NCBI GenBank assembly: GCA_017509245.1
Contig: JAFWQC010000107.1
Location: forward strand, 1-32,177
Source: Clostridiales bacterium
GTDB lineage: Bacteria > Bacillota > Clostridia > Saccharofermentanales > Saccharofermentanaceae
Reading direction: 5' to 3'
Length of the DNA stretch: 32,177 nucleotides
Under the pieces are notes generated by a model that worked only from the letters and a program-made list of their open reading frames with translations, searched no databases and had not been told where the DNA came from. Both the position numbers and the translations under genes were made by a program. Positions 1 through 10,142 of this stretch are shown piece by piece (positions within the stretch are counted from its first letter, which is position 1; every line of letters begins with the position of its first letter).

Positions 1-1
1 A

Positions 2-10
2 GAGTGCTAA
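2..10. promoter_or_regulatory. Right half of a CIRCE operator (HrcA site)
   Basis: The window opens with GAGTGCTAA, which is exactly the distal half of the CIRCE inverted repeat (TTAGCACTC-N9-GAGTGCTAA). It lies 31 bases before the groES start codon, the usual position. The left half and the promoter would lie outside the window. CIRCE is bound by the HrcA repressor, so groESL is probably heat-shock controlled by HrcA. Confidence 0.8.
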
Positions 11-41
11 CCACAATTTCATTGTATTGGAGGTCTTTTTT

Positions 42-329
42 ATGACAATTAAGCCCTTAGCAGATAAGGTAGTAGTAAAGAAACTTCAGGCTGAAGAGAC
101 AACAAAGAGCGGCATTATCCTGTCCTCAGGTGCTCAGCAGAAGCCTCAGATCGCAGAGATCATCGCAGTAGGTCCCGGCGGAATCGTTGACGGCAATGAG
201 ATAAAGATGGAGGTTAAGGTCGGTGAGAAGGTAATCATCCGTGATTATGCCGGCACAAACGTTAAGCTCGACGGTGAGGAATATATCATCGTTCGTCAGG
301 ACGATATCGCTGCTATCGTTGAAGATTGA
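42..329 (+). CDS. groES: Co-chaperonin GroES (Hsp10)
   Basis: GroES is the heptameric cap of the GroEL chaperonin in the cytoplasm. The 95-residue product has the normal family length. It begins MTIKPLADKVVVKK, has a flexible mobile loop at about residues 18-36 (around TTKSGIILSS), and contains the roof-region motif VGPGG. I chose ATG at 42 because a strong GGAGG (29-33) lies 8 bases upstream; an earlier in-frame TTG at 27 overlaps that ribosome binding site and is unlikely. groEL follows after 24 bases and the pair sits under a CIRCE element, so this is the classical groESL operon. Confidence 0.96.
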   Translation: MTIKPLADKVVVKKLQAEETTKSGIILSSGAQQKPQIAEIIAVGPGGIVDGNEIKMEVKVGEKVIIRDYAGTNVKLDGEEYIIVRQDDIAAIVED

Positions 330-335
330 TTATAA

Positions 336-1967
<1,632 letters not shown>

Positions 1968-1989
1968 TATAAAACTTAACCTGATTGCT

Positions 1990-2024
1990 GAGAGGTCATC
2001 CGTTTTGGATGGCCTCTCTTTTTT
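1990..2024 (+). terminator. Rho-independent terminator of groESL
   Basis: A 12-bp stem with one G-T pair (GAGAGGTCATCC and GGATGGCCTCTC) encloses a five-base loop and is followed by six T. It starts 22 bases after the groEL stop codon. Confidence 0.9.
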
Positions 2025-2108
2025 AATTGCTTTTAAGGTTGATGAATTAGCATATTCTAAGAAACTTAAGACTTTATGTGGTAGAATTACATCTGTTTGA
2101 GGTGAGAT

Positions 2109-2684
2109 ATGTTAACAGACAGTTTTATTGAGACGAGTGTTAAGCGTAAAAACGGATTTAAAGAGGTTTTCTTTAATTCTTTTCTGATCGGAATTGCTAT
2201 CATTCTGGTCTTTATGGTCAATTTCATTCCTGTATCTCTGGGTTACAGCCTGTTCTATCTTACCGGTATTGCTTCTTTCGGTATCGTTGCCGGTGTCATT
2301 ACGCTCATCAAGCGACAGAAGAAGATGTATGAGATCGAGATGTCTAACGACATCGTAGACTGTGCTGTTATCTTAGGCGACAACAAGCGTGATGAACTTA
2401 TAAGTTTTTCTTTGAAGGAGTGCGAATACATCGGTCCTGTTACTTCAGACAGATATAACAGGGATAAGGAAAATGCCAATTTCGTTATCAAGATGACCGA
2501 TTTCCAGAATTTTGATATTAATGACACTTACTGGTATTGGTGCTTTACCACTGAGAGCATGAAATTTGTTGTTGTTTTCATGTATAAGGAGGAAATGTAT
2601 CCGGTATTCAGAAGATATAATCCCAGAGCCACCATCCCCATGGCTATGATCCCTAAGAAAGCCAAGGAAGAGAACGATGACTGA
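2109..2684 (+). CDS. Hypothetical membrane protein with two helices
   Basis: This 191-residue protein has a charged N-terminus (MLTDSFIETSVKRKNG), two hydrophobic segments at about residues 23-43 and 48-67, then a soluble domain of about 120 residues rich in aromatic and charged residues, probably cytoplasmic. The start has a GAGGTGA ribosome binding site at 2099-2105. I do not recognise the function with certainty. The layout resembles a family of small clostridial membrane proteins of unknown function (possibly DUF6106, from memory and unverified). Its last 8 bases overlap the start of the acyl-ACP thioesterase gene, so the two are probably translated in concert. Confidence 0.75.
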   Translation: MLTDSFIETSVKRKNGFKEVFFNSFLIGIAIILVFMVNFIPVSLGYSLFYLTGIASFGIVAGVITLIKRQKKMYEIEMSNDIVDCAVILGDNKRDELISFSLKECEYIGPVTSDRYNRDKENANFVIKMTDFQNFDINDTYWYWCFTTESMKFVVVFMYKEEMYPVFRRYNPRATIPMAMIPKKAKEENDD

Positions 2685-3447
2685 AGATGTAAAATTCACT
2701 GACCTTGAAGTTTACTGCAAGGCTACCGAATGCGGTATAGGTGACAGACTTTATTGCTCCACCTTGATAGGTGACCTCCAGGAAGCAGCTGAAAGGGGTG
2801 CGGCTGCTATCGGATATGGAGTCGATTTTCTGAACAAGTATTCGATTTGCTGGATAATCCTCAAAATGAGACTTCACTTTACGGAACTTCCTTCATGGCA
2901 TGAGACGTTCCGTATCAGAACATGGGCTACCAATCTCGAAAAGCTCTATTACGGCCGTGATTTTGAGATCTACAATGCCGACGGCAAGCTTATCGGATGG
3001 GCAACATCCTCATGGATACTTGCTGACTGGGACACTCACAGACCTGTTATCGCCAATAAAAGACCTGAATTGCCGCCACCGGTAATACAGGATCCGAGAC
3101 AGGTCTTTGGCGAAGGCTGTCCTAAACTGTTTTTCCCTTCAAGGATTGATATTGCAGGCGGCTCGGACAAGCCTGTGATCATTAAATATGCTGATTATAA
3201 CGAGCTTGACCGCAACAGACATGTCAATAACTCAAGGTATACAGCATGGGCTTATGATGCTTTATTTAAGAACGGATATGATGTATCCCGTATTGAAGAC
3301 ATAATCATCAATTACAACAGCGAAGTCCTGGCAGGGGAGAAGGTAGAACTGTTTCTGGCTGAAAGCGACAATAAAGTCAGCGTTTTCGGGTATAAGAATA
3401 CGGATATCAAAGTCTTTGCAGCAGAGATATCCATGAAGCAGGACTGA
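2677..3447 (+). CDS. Acyl-ACP thioesterase (FatA/FatB-like)
   Basis: Acyl-ACP thioesterases hydrolyse the thioester of acyl carrier protein to release free fatty acids and end chain elongation. The 256-residue product has the double hot-dog layout of this family. The second half holds D178-x-N180-x-H182 in the motif ELDRNRHVNN, and a glutamate at residue 216 (NYNSE). This matches the Asp/Asn/His/Glu set of plant FatB in order and spacing, so the active site looks intact. The WATSSWILAD stretch at 108-117 is also typical of the family. The ATG overlaps the end of the preceding membrane-protein gene by 8 bases. No clear terminator follows; the next promoter is about 50 bases on. Confidence 0.9.
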   Translation: MTEDVKFTDLEVYCKATECGIGDRLYCSTLIGDLQEAAERGAAAIGYGVDFLNKYSICWIILKMRLHFTELPSWHETFRIRTWATNLEKLYYGRDFEIYNADGKLIGWATSSWILADWDTHRPVIANKRPELPPPVIQDPRQVFGEGCPKLFFPSRIDIAGGSDKPVIIKYADYNELDRNRHVNNSRYTAWAYDALFKNGYDVSRIEDIIINYNSEVLAGEKVELFLAESDNKVSVFGYKNTDIKVFAAEISMKQD

Positions 3448-3492
3448 CAAGTAAATAGTTTTTGCGTTTTTGCCTCTTTTATTTTCTTACTT

Positions 3493-3501
3493 TGTTATAA
3501 T
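3493..3501 (+). promoter_or_regulatory. Extended -10 promoter of the ABC cassette
   Basis: TGTTATAAT combines a perfect -10 hexamer (TATAAT, 3496-3501) with the upstream TG of an extended -10 element. No good -35 hexamer lies at 16-18 bases, which extended -10 promoters tolerate. It is 33 bases before the ATPase start codon. Confidence 0.55.
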
Positions 3502-3533
3502 ATAGTGTTGTATGTATTTTTCTGGAGGTAGCA

Positions 3534-4481
3534 ATGATCGAGATTAATAATCTGGTGAAGATGTATGGCGACAAAAAAGCCGTCAGCGGAATAACCTTCA
3601 CTGTAAACGATGATGAGGTTTTAGGTTTCCTCGGACCTAACGGTGCCGGCAAAACGACTACGATGAATATCATTGCAGGATATCTTTCATCTACTTCCGG
3701 AACTGTAAAGATAAACGGACATGATATTTTGGAAGACCCTATCGAAGCCAAGAAGCAGATCGGATATCTTCCTGAGAATCCGCCGCTTTATCTGGATATG
3801 ACCGTCAAGGAATATCTTAATTTCATCTGCGATCTTAAGGGCGTTTCAAAGGAAAAGCGCAAGAACATGCTCGACCGCATCCTTTCCCTCGTTAAGATCG
3901 ATGATGTTTACGACAGACTTATCGGAAATCTTTCCAAGGGTTATAAGCAGAGAGTAGGTATTGCACAGGCAATGGTCGGAGATCCGCCGATCCTTATCCT
4001 TGATGAACCTACAGTCGGACTTGACCCTAATCAGATCATTGAGATCAGAAAGCTTATCAGATCTCTTTCCAAGACACATTCAGTCATAATCAGCTCACAC
4101 ATCCTTTCTGAGATCTAGGAGATCGCAGACAGGGTCGTTATTATCGACCATGGTAAGATCGCTGCCATTGATACTTTAAGTGACCTTTCCAAGAGACTGT
4201 CAGGTCAGACCAAGCTGCTCCTTACTTTTAAGGGACCTTCCAAGGAATGTGTTAATAAACTTCGCGCGATCCGCGGCGTTTCGGCTGCTGTTCCGCGCAA
4301 GATAGACAACAAGGTGAGCCAGATCGAGATTACCATTGTTTCCGATGATTCAGCGGAAGTAAGATCTGCTATCTTCTTCATGATGGCCAATGCCGGATGG
4401 CCTATCCTTGAGTTATGTTCTCTTGATCCTTCGCTTGAAGAGATCTTCCTCAATATCACTTCCGGAAAAAGGAGGACATGA
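3534..4481 (+). pseudogene. ABC transporter ATPase (GldA/CcmA type) interrupted by an in-frame TAG
   Basis: This would be the ATP-binding subunit of an ABC-2 transporter paired with the permease at 4485. Read through, it is 316 codons including the TAG, a normal length for the subfamily. Codon 195 (4116-4118) is TAG, inside a conserved stretch that reads SSHILSEI-stop-EIADRVVIID. Relatives usually have Gln or Glu there, so a single CAG-to-TAG transition explains it. Residues 1-194 hold Walker A (GPNGAGKT, 34-41), the signature LSKGYKQRV (133-141), Walker B (ILILDEP, 153-159) and the H-loop His189. The lost part is the last strands of the nucleotide-binding domain and a C-terminal domain of about 100 residues. 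The downstream frame has no other damage and still ends in a GGAGG site for the permease. It could be a recent pseudogene, a read-through gene, or a sequencing error. The start at 3534 has GGAGG 5 bases upstream. Confidence 0.85.
4116..4118 (+). other. In-frame amber (TAG) codon within the ABC ATPase frame
   Basis: TAG interrupts a reading frame whose protein similarity continues on both sides without a shift. TAG serves as a normal terminator for the orphan gene ending at 17644, where reading on would run into a hairpin, so a general reassignment of TAG to sense is unlikely here. Confidence 0.9.
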
Positions 4482-4484
4482 TAG

Positions 4485-5252
4485 ATGTTAGCCATATTTA
4501 AACGCGAATTCTTATCTTATTTCAGATCTCCGGTAGGTTTTGTTGCAATTGCGATTTTCTCGTTCCTTTCAGGATTTATTTTCTATTCGATGTTCAGTGA
4601 AGGCAGCGTTGATATCGGTACTGAGGTAAATACCCTCAGATCCTTCTTTGTTATCATCGTTCCTATCATCACAATGGGTCTTCTTGCAGAAGACAAGAAG
4701 AGAGGTACGGACATTCTCTACTACACGACGCCGATAGATCTTTTTGCAGTTGTTGTCGGAAAGACTCTTGCTGCTTTTGCATTGTTCGCTGTCATGTTCG
4801 TTAATGTTATCATCCACATTTTCGTTACTGTTGCATGCGGCGGCGTTTTCGGTGTTGGTGCAGTAGGCAACATAATCGTATTCTTCTTCATGGCTTTCAT
4901 GTTCATATCGATCGGTTTATTTGCTTCTGCGATCAATGATAATCAGATAGTATCAGCTATCGTATCCTTTATACTGATACTCATTTGCCAGCTTATCAGT
5001 GTATTTGCAGGATATTTAGGAACTGCCGTAACTTCTATTGCATCAACGATCAAGGTTAAGGCTGAGACTGCGACTGCTATCGGCAGTGCCATTACAAGTT
5101 TCATTTCCTGGTTTGATCCTTTTGTCAAGACACAGGATTTCCGTTTGGGTATTTTTTCTGTTTCATCACTGTTTTTCCTTTTTGCAGTAGGTTTGCTTTT
5201 CATGTATCTGACCTACAGGGTGCTTGAGAAAAAACGCTGGAGCAAGTCTTGA
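4485..5252 (+). CDS. ABC-2 type permease (GldF-like)
   Basis: This is the membrane subunit of an ABC-2 transporter, expected to pair with the ATPase encoded just upstream. The 255-residue product begins MLAIFKREFLSYFRSPVGFV, the typical start of ABC-2 permeases, and shows about six hydrophobic segments (roughly 18-40, 48-68, 88-115, 122-145, 150-176 and 224-244). The motif DILYYTTPIDLFAVVVGKTLA between the second and third helices fits the GldF/NosY-like group. The ATG has AGGAGG (4470-4475) 9 bases upstream, inside the end of the ATPase frame. Its substrate cannot be told from sequence. If the ATPase is truly truncated, this permease lacks its normal partner unless another ATPase substitutes. 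Confidence 0.9.
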   Translation: MLAIFKREFLSYFRSPVGFVAIAIFSFLSGFIFYSMFSEGSVDIGTEVNTLRSFFVIIVPIITMGLLAEDKKRGTDILYYTTPIDLFAVVVGKTLAAFALFAVMFVNVIIHIFVTVACGGVFGVGAVGNIIVFFFMAFMFISIGLFASAINDNQIVSAIVSFILILICQLISVFAGYLGTAVTSIASTIKVKAETATAIGSAITSFISWFDPFVKTQDFRLGIFSVSSLFFLFAVGLLFMYLTYRVLEKKRWSKS

Positions 5253-5273
5253 TCGGGGGGTGAGGGAGCTATT

Positions 5274-6767
5274 ATGAGTAATAAAAAACAAGTTGCAAAC
5301 GTTCAGACTGATAACAGATCCGATAAGATGAGAAAGTATTCCGCCTTATCGATCGTTTTGGCTGTGGCAATTGTCTTTGTTGCATGTTTTCTGTTTGATA
5401 AGATCTTCAATAAGTCTTTGACTTATGACTTTTCTGATGCCGCTCAGAACTCTATTTCTCAGGGCTCAATAGATTACATCAATTCGCTGCCTGCTGACAC
5501 ACAGATAAGGATAGTAGGTTTATTCAGCCGTCCCGAAAAGGTTGACGGAACAAGTTATCAGTATATTGTTCCACTCCTTGATGATTATGTTAAAAAATCT
5601 GATGGCAAGATCACCGTTGAATATATTGATCCGGTTGCAAATCCTACCATCATTAACCAGTTAGATCCTACGAATTCTTATGATCTTTCACAGAATCTGT
5701 ATTCTTTTGTAGTTGAATACCACGGAAAGCTTAAGGTTATCGCTCCCATCGATTGTTATTCTTATGACGAAGAGGCTTACTGGTCTACCGGAAAATACTA
5801 TATTTCCGGAAATAACACGGAATATACATTCACCAATGCTATGAATTCTCTGACCGGCGGCTTCTCCAAAAAGGTATATATCGTTACCGGTCTTAAGGAA
5901 GACGGCAGTGAATATATTTCAAAGATCATGGATTCAATGTCACTTGAAGTTCAGGAGCTTAAATCTTCTGAGAGCTTTACGGTTCCTGAAGACTGTGATC
6001 TTCTTATCATTAATGGACCGAGCTCTGATATTTCCGAGAAGATGTATGTTGCAATGACGGAATATATTAACCGCGGCGGTAAGATGCTCGTTGCGGTCGA
6101 TTATAATTCCATAAATGTAAATGAGAAGTTTGACCGTCTTAATCTTTTGGTCAACCAGATGGGCATTAATATCGATCCTATGATCGTTGTCGAGAATGAT
6201 CCCGGCATGCAGCTTAACGGAGATCCGTTTGATTCAACCGTAAAAGCTGCTGAAGGTTTTTCAGGTTTTGCAAATCTGGATCTTTTCCACAGCACATTTG
6301 CACGTTCCGTCAGGACCGGCGATTCTCCGGATGCTGTAGGAACAGCTGTTCCCGTGCTGCAAACCAGTTCCAATGCCACTGTTGCCGGGGTTGACGAATA
6401 CGGAAACATTACAAACAATTCGAATTATGGTGTTTACAACGTCGCTATGTACTCTGCTTCAGATGTTTCAGCTAGCGAGATATTCGTTTTCGGTACGCTT
6501 AACTTCACATCTGACAATTACATTTCATCCTATGGATATAACGATACTAACATGGACTTTTTGAGGTCATGCTTACGTGAGCTTACTGATTCACAGAATT
6601 TCAATTCTTTGAACATTGCTACTAAGAACGTTAACAGTTATTCACTTGATGCAGACCGGGTTACAACATCCAATTCCACATTGATGCTTATCATCTTTAT
6701 GATAATCATTCCGTTCCTGCTCGTTTCAGTTGCAGTAATCATCTATAGCAAGAGGAAAAACCTTTGA
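5274..6767 (+). CDS. GldG-like ABC transporter auxiliary protein
   Basis: The 497-residue protein has an N-terminal helix (about residues 24-43), a large extracytoplasmic region and a C-terminal helix (about 469-490). This is the layout of GldG/ABC_transp_aux proteins that work with GldA/GldF-type ABC transporters. The start of the outside domain, YDFSDAAQNSISQGSIDYIN, matches the LT.NS.S.-type opening of that family. Later stretches such as DCDLLIINGPSSDISEK and YINRGGKMLVAVD fit its Rossmann-like domain. GldG is known from Bacteroidetes gliding, but homologues occur widely in non-gliding Firmicutes with an unknown role. A purine-rich GAGGGAG site precedes the ATG, 21 bases after the permease gene. 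Confidence 0.85.
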   Translation: MSNKKQVANVQTDNRSDKMRKYSALSIVLAVAIVFVACFLFDKIFNKSLTYDFSDAAQNSISQGSIDYINSLPADTQIRIVGLFSRPEKVDGTSYQYIVPLLDDYVKKSDGKITVEYIDPVANPTIINQLDPTNSYDLSQNLYSFVVEYHGKLKVIAPIDCYSYDEEAYWSTGKYYISGNNTEYTFTNAMNSLTGGFSKKVYIVTGLKEDGSEYISKIMDSMSLEVQELKSSESFTVPEDCDLLIINGPSSDISEKMYVAMTEYINRGGKMLVAVDYNSINVNEKFDRLNLLVNQMGINIDPMIVVENDPGMQLNGDPFDSTVKAAEGFSGFANLDLFHSTFARSVRTGDSPDAVGTAVPVLQTSSNATVAGVDEYGNITNNSNYGVYNVAMYSASDVSASEIFVFGTLNFTSDNYISSYGYNDTNMDFLRSCLRELTDSQNFNSLNIATKNVNSYSLDADRVTTSNSTLMLIIFMIIIPFLLVSVAVIIYSKRKNL

Positions 6768-6768
6768 T

Positions 6769-8262
6769 ATGAAGTCTTTAAAAAACCTCCTTGTTCCATT
6801 TGTTATATTACTCGCACTGATGACAGCTGCTGTTGTATATCTTATCGTTGATTCGGTCGCGAAAAATAAGCCGTCCGATGATACTCCTGCAGGTCTTATC
6901 GAAGTTGTTTATTACAATACGCAGGATCTAATGTCAGTCTCGGTATATAACAGGGAAAGCGGACACACTATTACAGTAAAGAGTTCTTTAACTACCGACG
7001 GTTATATCTATTATGATTACGCAGGTGATGACAGGAATGCTGATGATAAGTATTCCCAGAATGCTCTTTCCTGTTTTGTTAATGAAATGTCTGTCTTCAA
7101 CTGCACTTCCAAGGTGTCCGGCAAGGGAAATTATTCAGATTACGGTTTGGCTGATCCGGCTTATACAGTTACTCTGAATGCAACAAACGGTTCTGTTACC
7201 ACTATCTATATCGGAGACCTGTCACCGGACGGTGAGTATTGTTATATTTATCTGGCAGGCTCAGAAGATATATATGCGATCAGTGCCGTAAAGCGCTCTC
7301 AGGTTGATAAAAAGGCTATAGATTTCCTGGAGTCGGTCTCACTTGGTATTGATTATTCAAATCTTGATAAGGTTCATTTCGACCGCAAGACCGATGGCCT
7401 TTCTCTTGATACTTCTGTTGTGATGACTGACAGCGGCATTGCAAATTTCATGGTCTATAAGCCTTATGAGCATCCTGCAAGTTCTTATTTCGGTCTGATG
7501 ATCGACAGGATCGTTGCTCTTGAGGTCAAGGAGTATATTGCCGTTGATAAGAGTGACCTTTCCGCCTATGGACTCGATGATCCGACTTATCACTTTATCC
7601 TTACGATGAAGGACGGAAGCAAGACTGAGCTCTTCATAAGCAGTTATATCAATAACGTCTATTATGCTTATGTTTCCGGAAACGATAAGTGTTTTATTTT
7701 AGACAAGAACCAGCTTGAAGGAATAGATCTTAAAGAACTCGTTCTTATCGATCCTTACGTTAACTATTGTTATGTCAGTAAATTCTCATCCATCACCGGA
7801 ACATATGGCGAGCAGTCATTCAAGCTTTCTCTTGATGTCAAGGATGGTCAATCCATAAATTCAGAGGGTGCGATAGTAGAGCTTAACGGCCGTAATGCGC
7901 AGATCTTCGATTCGGAAGGCAGATCATACTGCTCTATCCTTTTCGAGAGCCTTGCATGCATAAAGATCGGGGGAGTGGAGACCGGAGTCAATGTTAATAC
8001 ATCTGCAGGACCGGTAATATCGTTCAGTTTTAATGACAAGTCCTATAATTCTACAGTATTCGAATTCTATCAGAGAGACACGGATTCATTTTATGTTTTA
8101 AAGGACGGAGAGTATACAGGATTCTATGTATATTCAACGGAGCTCTTTAATGACGGCGGTTATGACACTTATACTTATGGCTGCTGGAGAGCATATGAGC
8201 TCCTTAATGAGGCAATATCAAACAGTATAAACGGTGTATATGACATGCCGGAAGAAGAATAA
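6769..8262 (+). CDS. DUF4340-like membrane-anchored protein
   Basis: This 497-residue protein has an N-terminal signal-anchor helix (about 8-28) and an extracytoplasmic body. Two related blocks are visible: YGLADPAYTVTL followed by YIYLAGSEDIYAI, and YGLDDPTYHFILTM followed by YAYVSGNDKCFIL. This internal duplication is typical of DUF4340 proteins, which follow GldG-like genes in many Clostridia and Bacteria. The ATG lies 1 base after the GldG-like stop codon, with AGAGGA about a dozen bases upstream. The biochemical role of the family is unknown; constant neighbourhood suggests it is an outer component of the same transporter. Confidence 0.85.
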   Translation: MKSLKNLLVPFVILLALMTAAVVYLIVDSVAKNKPSDDTPAGLIEVVYYNTQDLMSVSVYNRESGHTITVKSSLTTDGYIYYDYAGDDRNADDKYSQNALSCFVNEMSVFNCTSKVSGKGNYSDYGLADPAYTVTLNATNGSVTTIYIGDLSPDGEYCYIYLAGSEDIYAISAVKRSQVDKKAIDFLESVSLGIDYSNLDKVHFDRKTDGLSLDTSVVMTDSGIANFMVYKPYEHPASSYFGLMIDRIVALEVKEYIAVDKSDLSAYGLDDPTYHFILTMKDGSKTELFISSYINNVYYAYVSGNDKCFILDKNQLEGIDLKELVLIDPYVNYCYVSKFSSITGTYGEQSFKLSLDVKDGQSINSEGAIVELNGRNAQIFDSEGRSYCSILFESLACIKIGGVETGVNVNTSAGPVISFSFNDKSYNSTVFEFYQRDTDSFYVLKDGEYTGFYVYSTELFNDGGYDTYTYGCWRAYELLNEAISNSINGVYDMPEEE

Positions 8263-8264
8263 GA

Positions 8265-9470
8265 ATGGAAAATAACAATAAGGTAAATGACAAGAAGATA
8301 AAGAATAAGCCTTCCGCAAATGCAAAAAACAGCAGCGGAAGTATTTCGCAGGATGCGATCCGTAAGGGTCTTACTATCGCCGTCACTATTTTCGCGACCC
8401 TGCTCATAGTATCTATAGCTTTGATCTTTGTGGTCTCTAAAAAGATCGAATCTCTTTCAGGTGCTGATACACAGATCAGGCTATCGGCTCAGGGCGGTTT
8501 CTCATGCGAATATTCCGAAGCGCAAAAGCTCTTTCCATACGGAGATGGCGTAATCAAGGTAACATCAGAGCGAATTGCTTATCTCACGCTTTCTGGTTCT
8601 GAAGTATATTCACACACGATTTCTTATCAGAACCCGCAGTGTGTTATATATGGCGATTATGTTGCGGTATTTGACCGTGACGGGTATAGCTTCACAGTGC
8701 TTGACCAGGAGGGCGTCTGGTACAGCAAGCCGATGCCAAATCCGGTTAAATCGGTCCAGCTTTCCGACAGCGGTATTGCTGCAGTCATCAGCGGAAACAG
8801 TGATGCTTTCGGCGAAGTTTCCCTTTACGATAAAGCCGGCAATGAACTGGCTGTATGGACATCTTACAACTCAGGATTCCCGGTATGCTGTGCATTTAAT
8901 TCCGACTCTTCATTACTTGCAGTATCCACTGTAAACACTAACGGTGCGGTCATTGTTCCTTATATCAGAGTATTCTCGATAACCCAGTCTTCCAAGGGTT
9001 ATGATGTAGCTGACTATGCTGTTTATACGACAGAGGATAACGTTATATTCGCATCTGTCTGCTATCTTGGCGACAAGCTTTGCTGCTTCACATCCAATTC
9101 CTTATACGAAGTCAAGGATGAGAACCTGTCCAGGATCAATTTTGATTTCTCGGCTATCGGCTATGTTAAGACTGTTGGTGATGATATATTTATTACTTAT
9201 TCTGATGGTATCAACCAGTTGAATAAGCTGGCAGTTATCAATTCAAATGACACGCTCCTCTATGATTCTCATATGGGTTCAAGTATTGACTGTGTTGCAA
9301 AGAACAGTGATTTTTATGCGATCAATGTCGACAGAAGGATATTCATTTTAAATACAGCAGGAAGGATCACTAATGATTATTCTGTTGATGAAGACATCAT
9401 AAGGATGAATTTTATCTCCGGTGACAAACTCTGCGTAGTATCCACCGGCGGCGTTCACATGATCAACTAA
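8265..9470 (+). CDS. DUF5711-like beta-propeller membrane protein
   Basis: The 401-residue product has a Lys/Asn/Ser-rich cytoplasmic N-terminus, one transmembrane helix (about 37-58) and an outside region made of repeated short strands (for example CVIYGDYVAVFDRDG, YSFTVLDQEGVW, VQLSDSGIAAVISG and CCAFNSDSSLLAVST). This reads like a WD40/PQQ-type beta-propeller and fits the DUF5711 family as I remember it. It starts 2 bases after the DUF4340-like gene, so it belongs to the same operon. It could sense or scaffold the extracytoplasmic part of the ABC system. No catalytic motif is visible. Confidence 0.8.
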   Translation: MENNNKVNDKKIKNKPSANAKNSSGSISQDAIRKGLTIAVTIFATLLIVSIALIFVVSKKIESLSGADTQIRLSAQGGFSCEYSEAQKLFPYGDGVIKVTSERIAYLTLSGSEVYSHTISYQNPQCVIYGDYVAVFDRDGYSFTVLDQEGVWYSKPMPNPVKSVQLSDSGIAAVISGNSDAFGEVSLYDKAGNELAVWTSYNSGFPVCCAFNSDSSLLAVSTVNTNGAVIVPYIRVFSITQSSKGYDVADYAVYTTEDNVIFASVCYLGDKLCCFTSNSLYEVKDENLSRINFDFSAIGYVKTVGDDIFITYSDGINQLNKLAVINSNDTLLYDSHMGSSIDCVAKNSDFYAINVDRRIFILNTAGRITNDYSVDEDIIRMNFISGDKLCVVSTGGVHMIN

Positions 9471-9481
9471 GGTATGAGCTT

Positions 9482-10138
9482 ATGGAGACTGAGATCAAGC
9501 TTAAGTTCAATGACAAAGATAGTCTTTATGGTGTTGCATCTTTAGATTCATTCCGGACACTCATCACGGATTCTAATGATCCTTGTCCTGTCCTGCTCGA
9601 AAATTATTACCTCGACACAATTGACCATAAATTGTCCTGCCGTACAGGGATGCTAAGAATAAGACATTATGCTTCTTCCGGCAGGGATGATTATGAATTC
9701 ACTTTAAAATACGGCGGCGGCATAGTTAACGGGCTCCACAGACGTTTTGAATGGAATCTTAAAAGCAGCAGCGGCAATTTCTCGATAAATGAATTCAAGT
9801 CAAAAGTAACGGGAAATGATCCTGACGGCCTTTTGGATGAGGCCTTTAAAGATATTGAAGATTCAGATCTTTATGTGATCTGTTCTAACTGTTTCAACAG
9901 AACTGTATATAATATTTCATATGGAAAAAGTACTGCCGAAGCCTGTTTTGATTACGGCAAGATCCTTAGCCGCGACAGGTCAAGGACAGAAGATATCTGT
10001 GAACTTGAACTGGAGCTTAAGACCGGGGAATTAAAGGATATAGAAGAATTGGCGGAGTCTTTAATATCGGAAACGGGCTGTGTGCCATTCAGTTCCACTA
10101 AATTTGTCAGGACTCTGGCTCTAGCGAATGGGGGATGA
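9482..10138 (+). CDS. CYTH-domain protein (triphosphate tunnel fold)
   Basis: CYTH proteins bind and hydrolyse triphosphate groups, for example inorganic triphosphate or thiamine triphosphate, in a metal-dependent tunnel. The 218-residue product begins METEIKLKF, the ExExK signature of the family. It continues with YYLDTIDHKLSC, MLRIRHY, FTLKYGG and CELELELKTG, which supply the alternating charged strands of the tunnel. The ribosome binding site is weak (AAGG, 9469-9472). The gene sits 11 bases after the DUF5711-like gene and 4 bases before the flavoprotein start, so it may be co-transcribed with both. Substrate is not predictable; polyphosphatase or triphosphatase activity is a family-based inference. 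Confidence 0.88.
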   Translation: METEIKLKFNDKDSLYGVASLDSFRTLITDSNDPCPVLLENYYLDTIDHKLSCRTGMLRIRHYASSGRDDYEFTLKYGGGIVNGLHRRFEWNLKSSSGNFSINEFKSKVTGNDPDGLLDEAFKDIEDSDLYVICSNCFNRTVYNISYGKSTAEACFDYGKILSRDRSRTEDICELELELKTGELKDIEELAESLISETGCVPFSSTKFVRTLALANGG

Positions 10139-10142
10139 ATTG

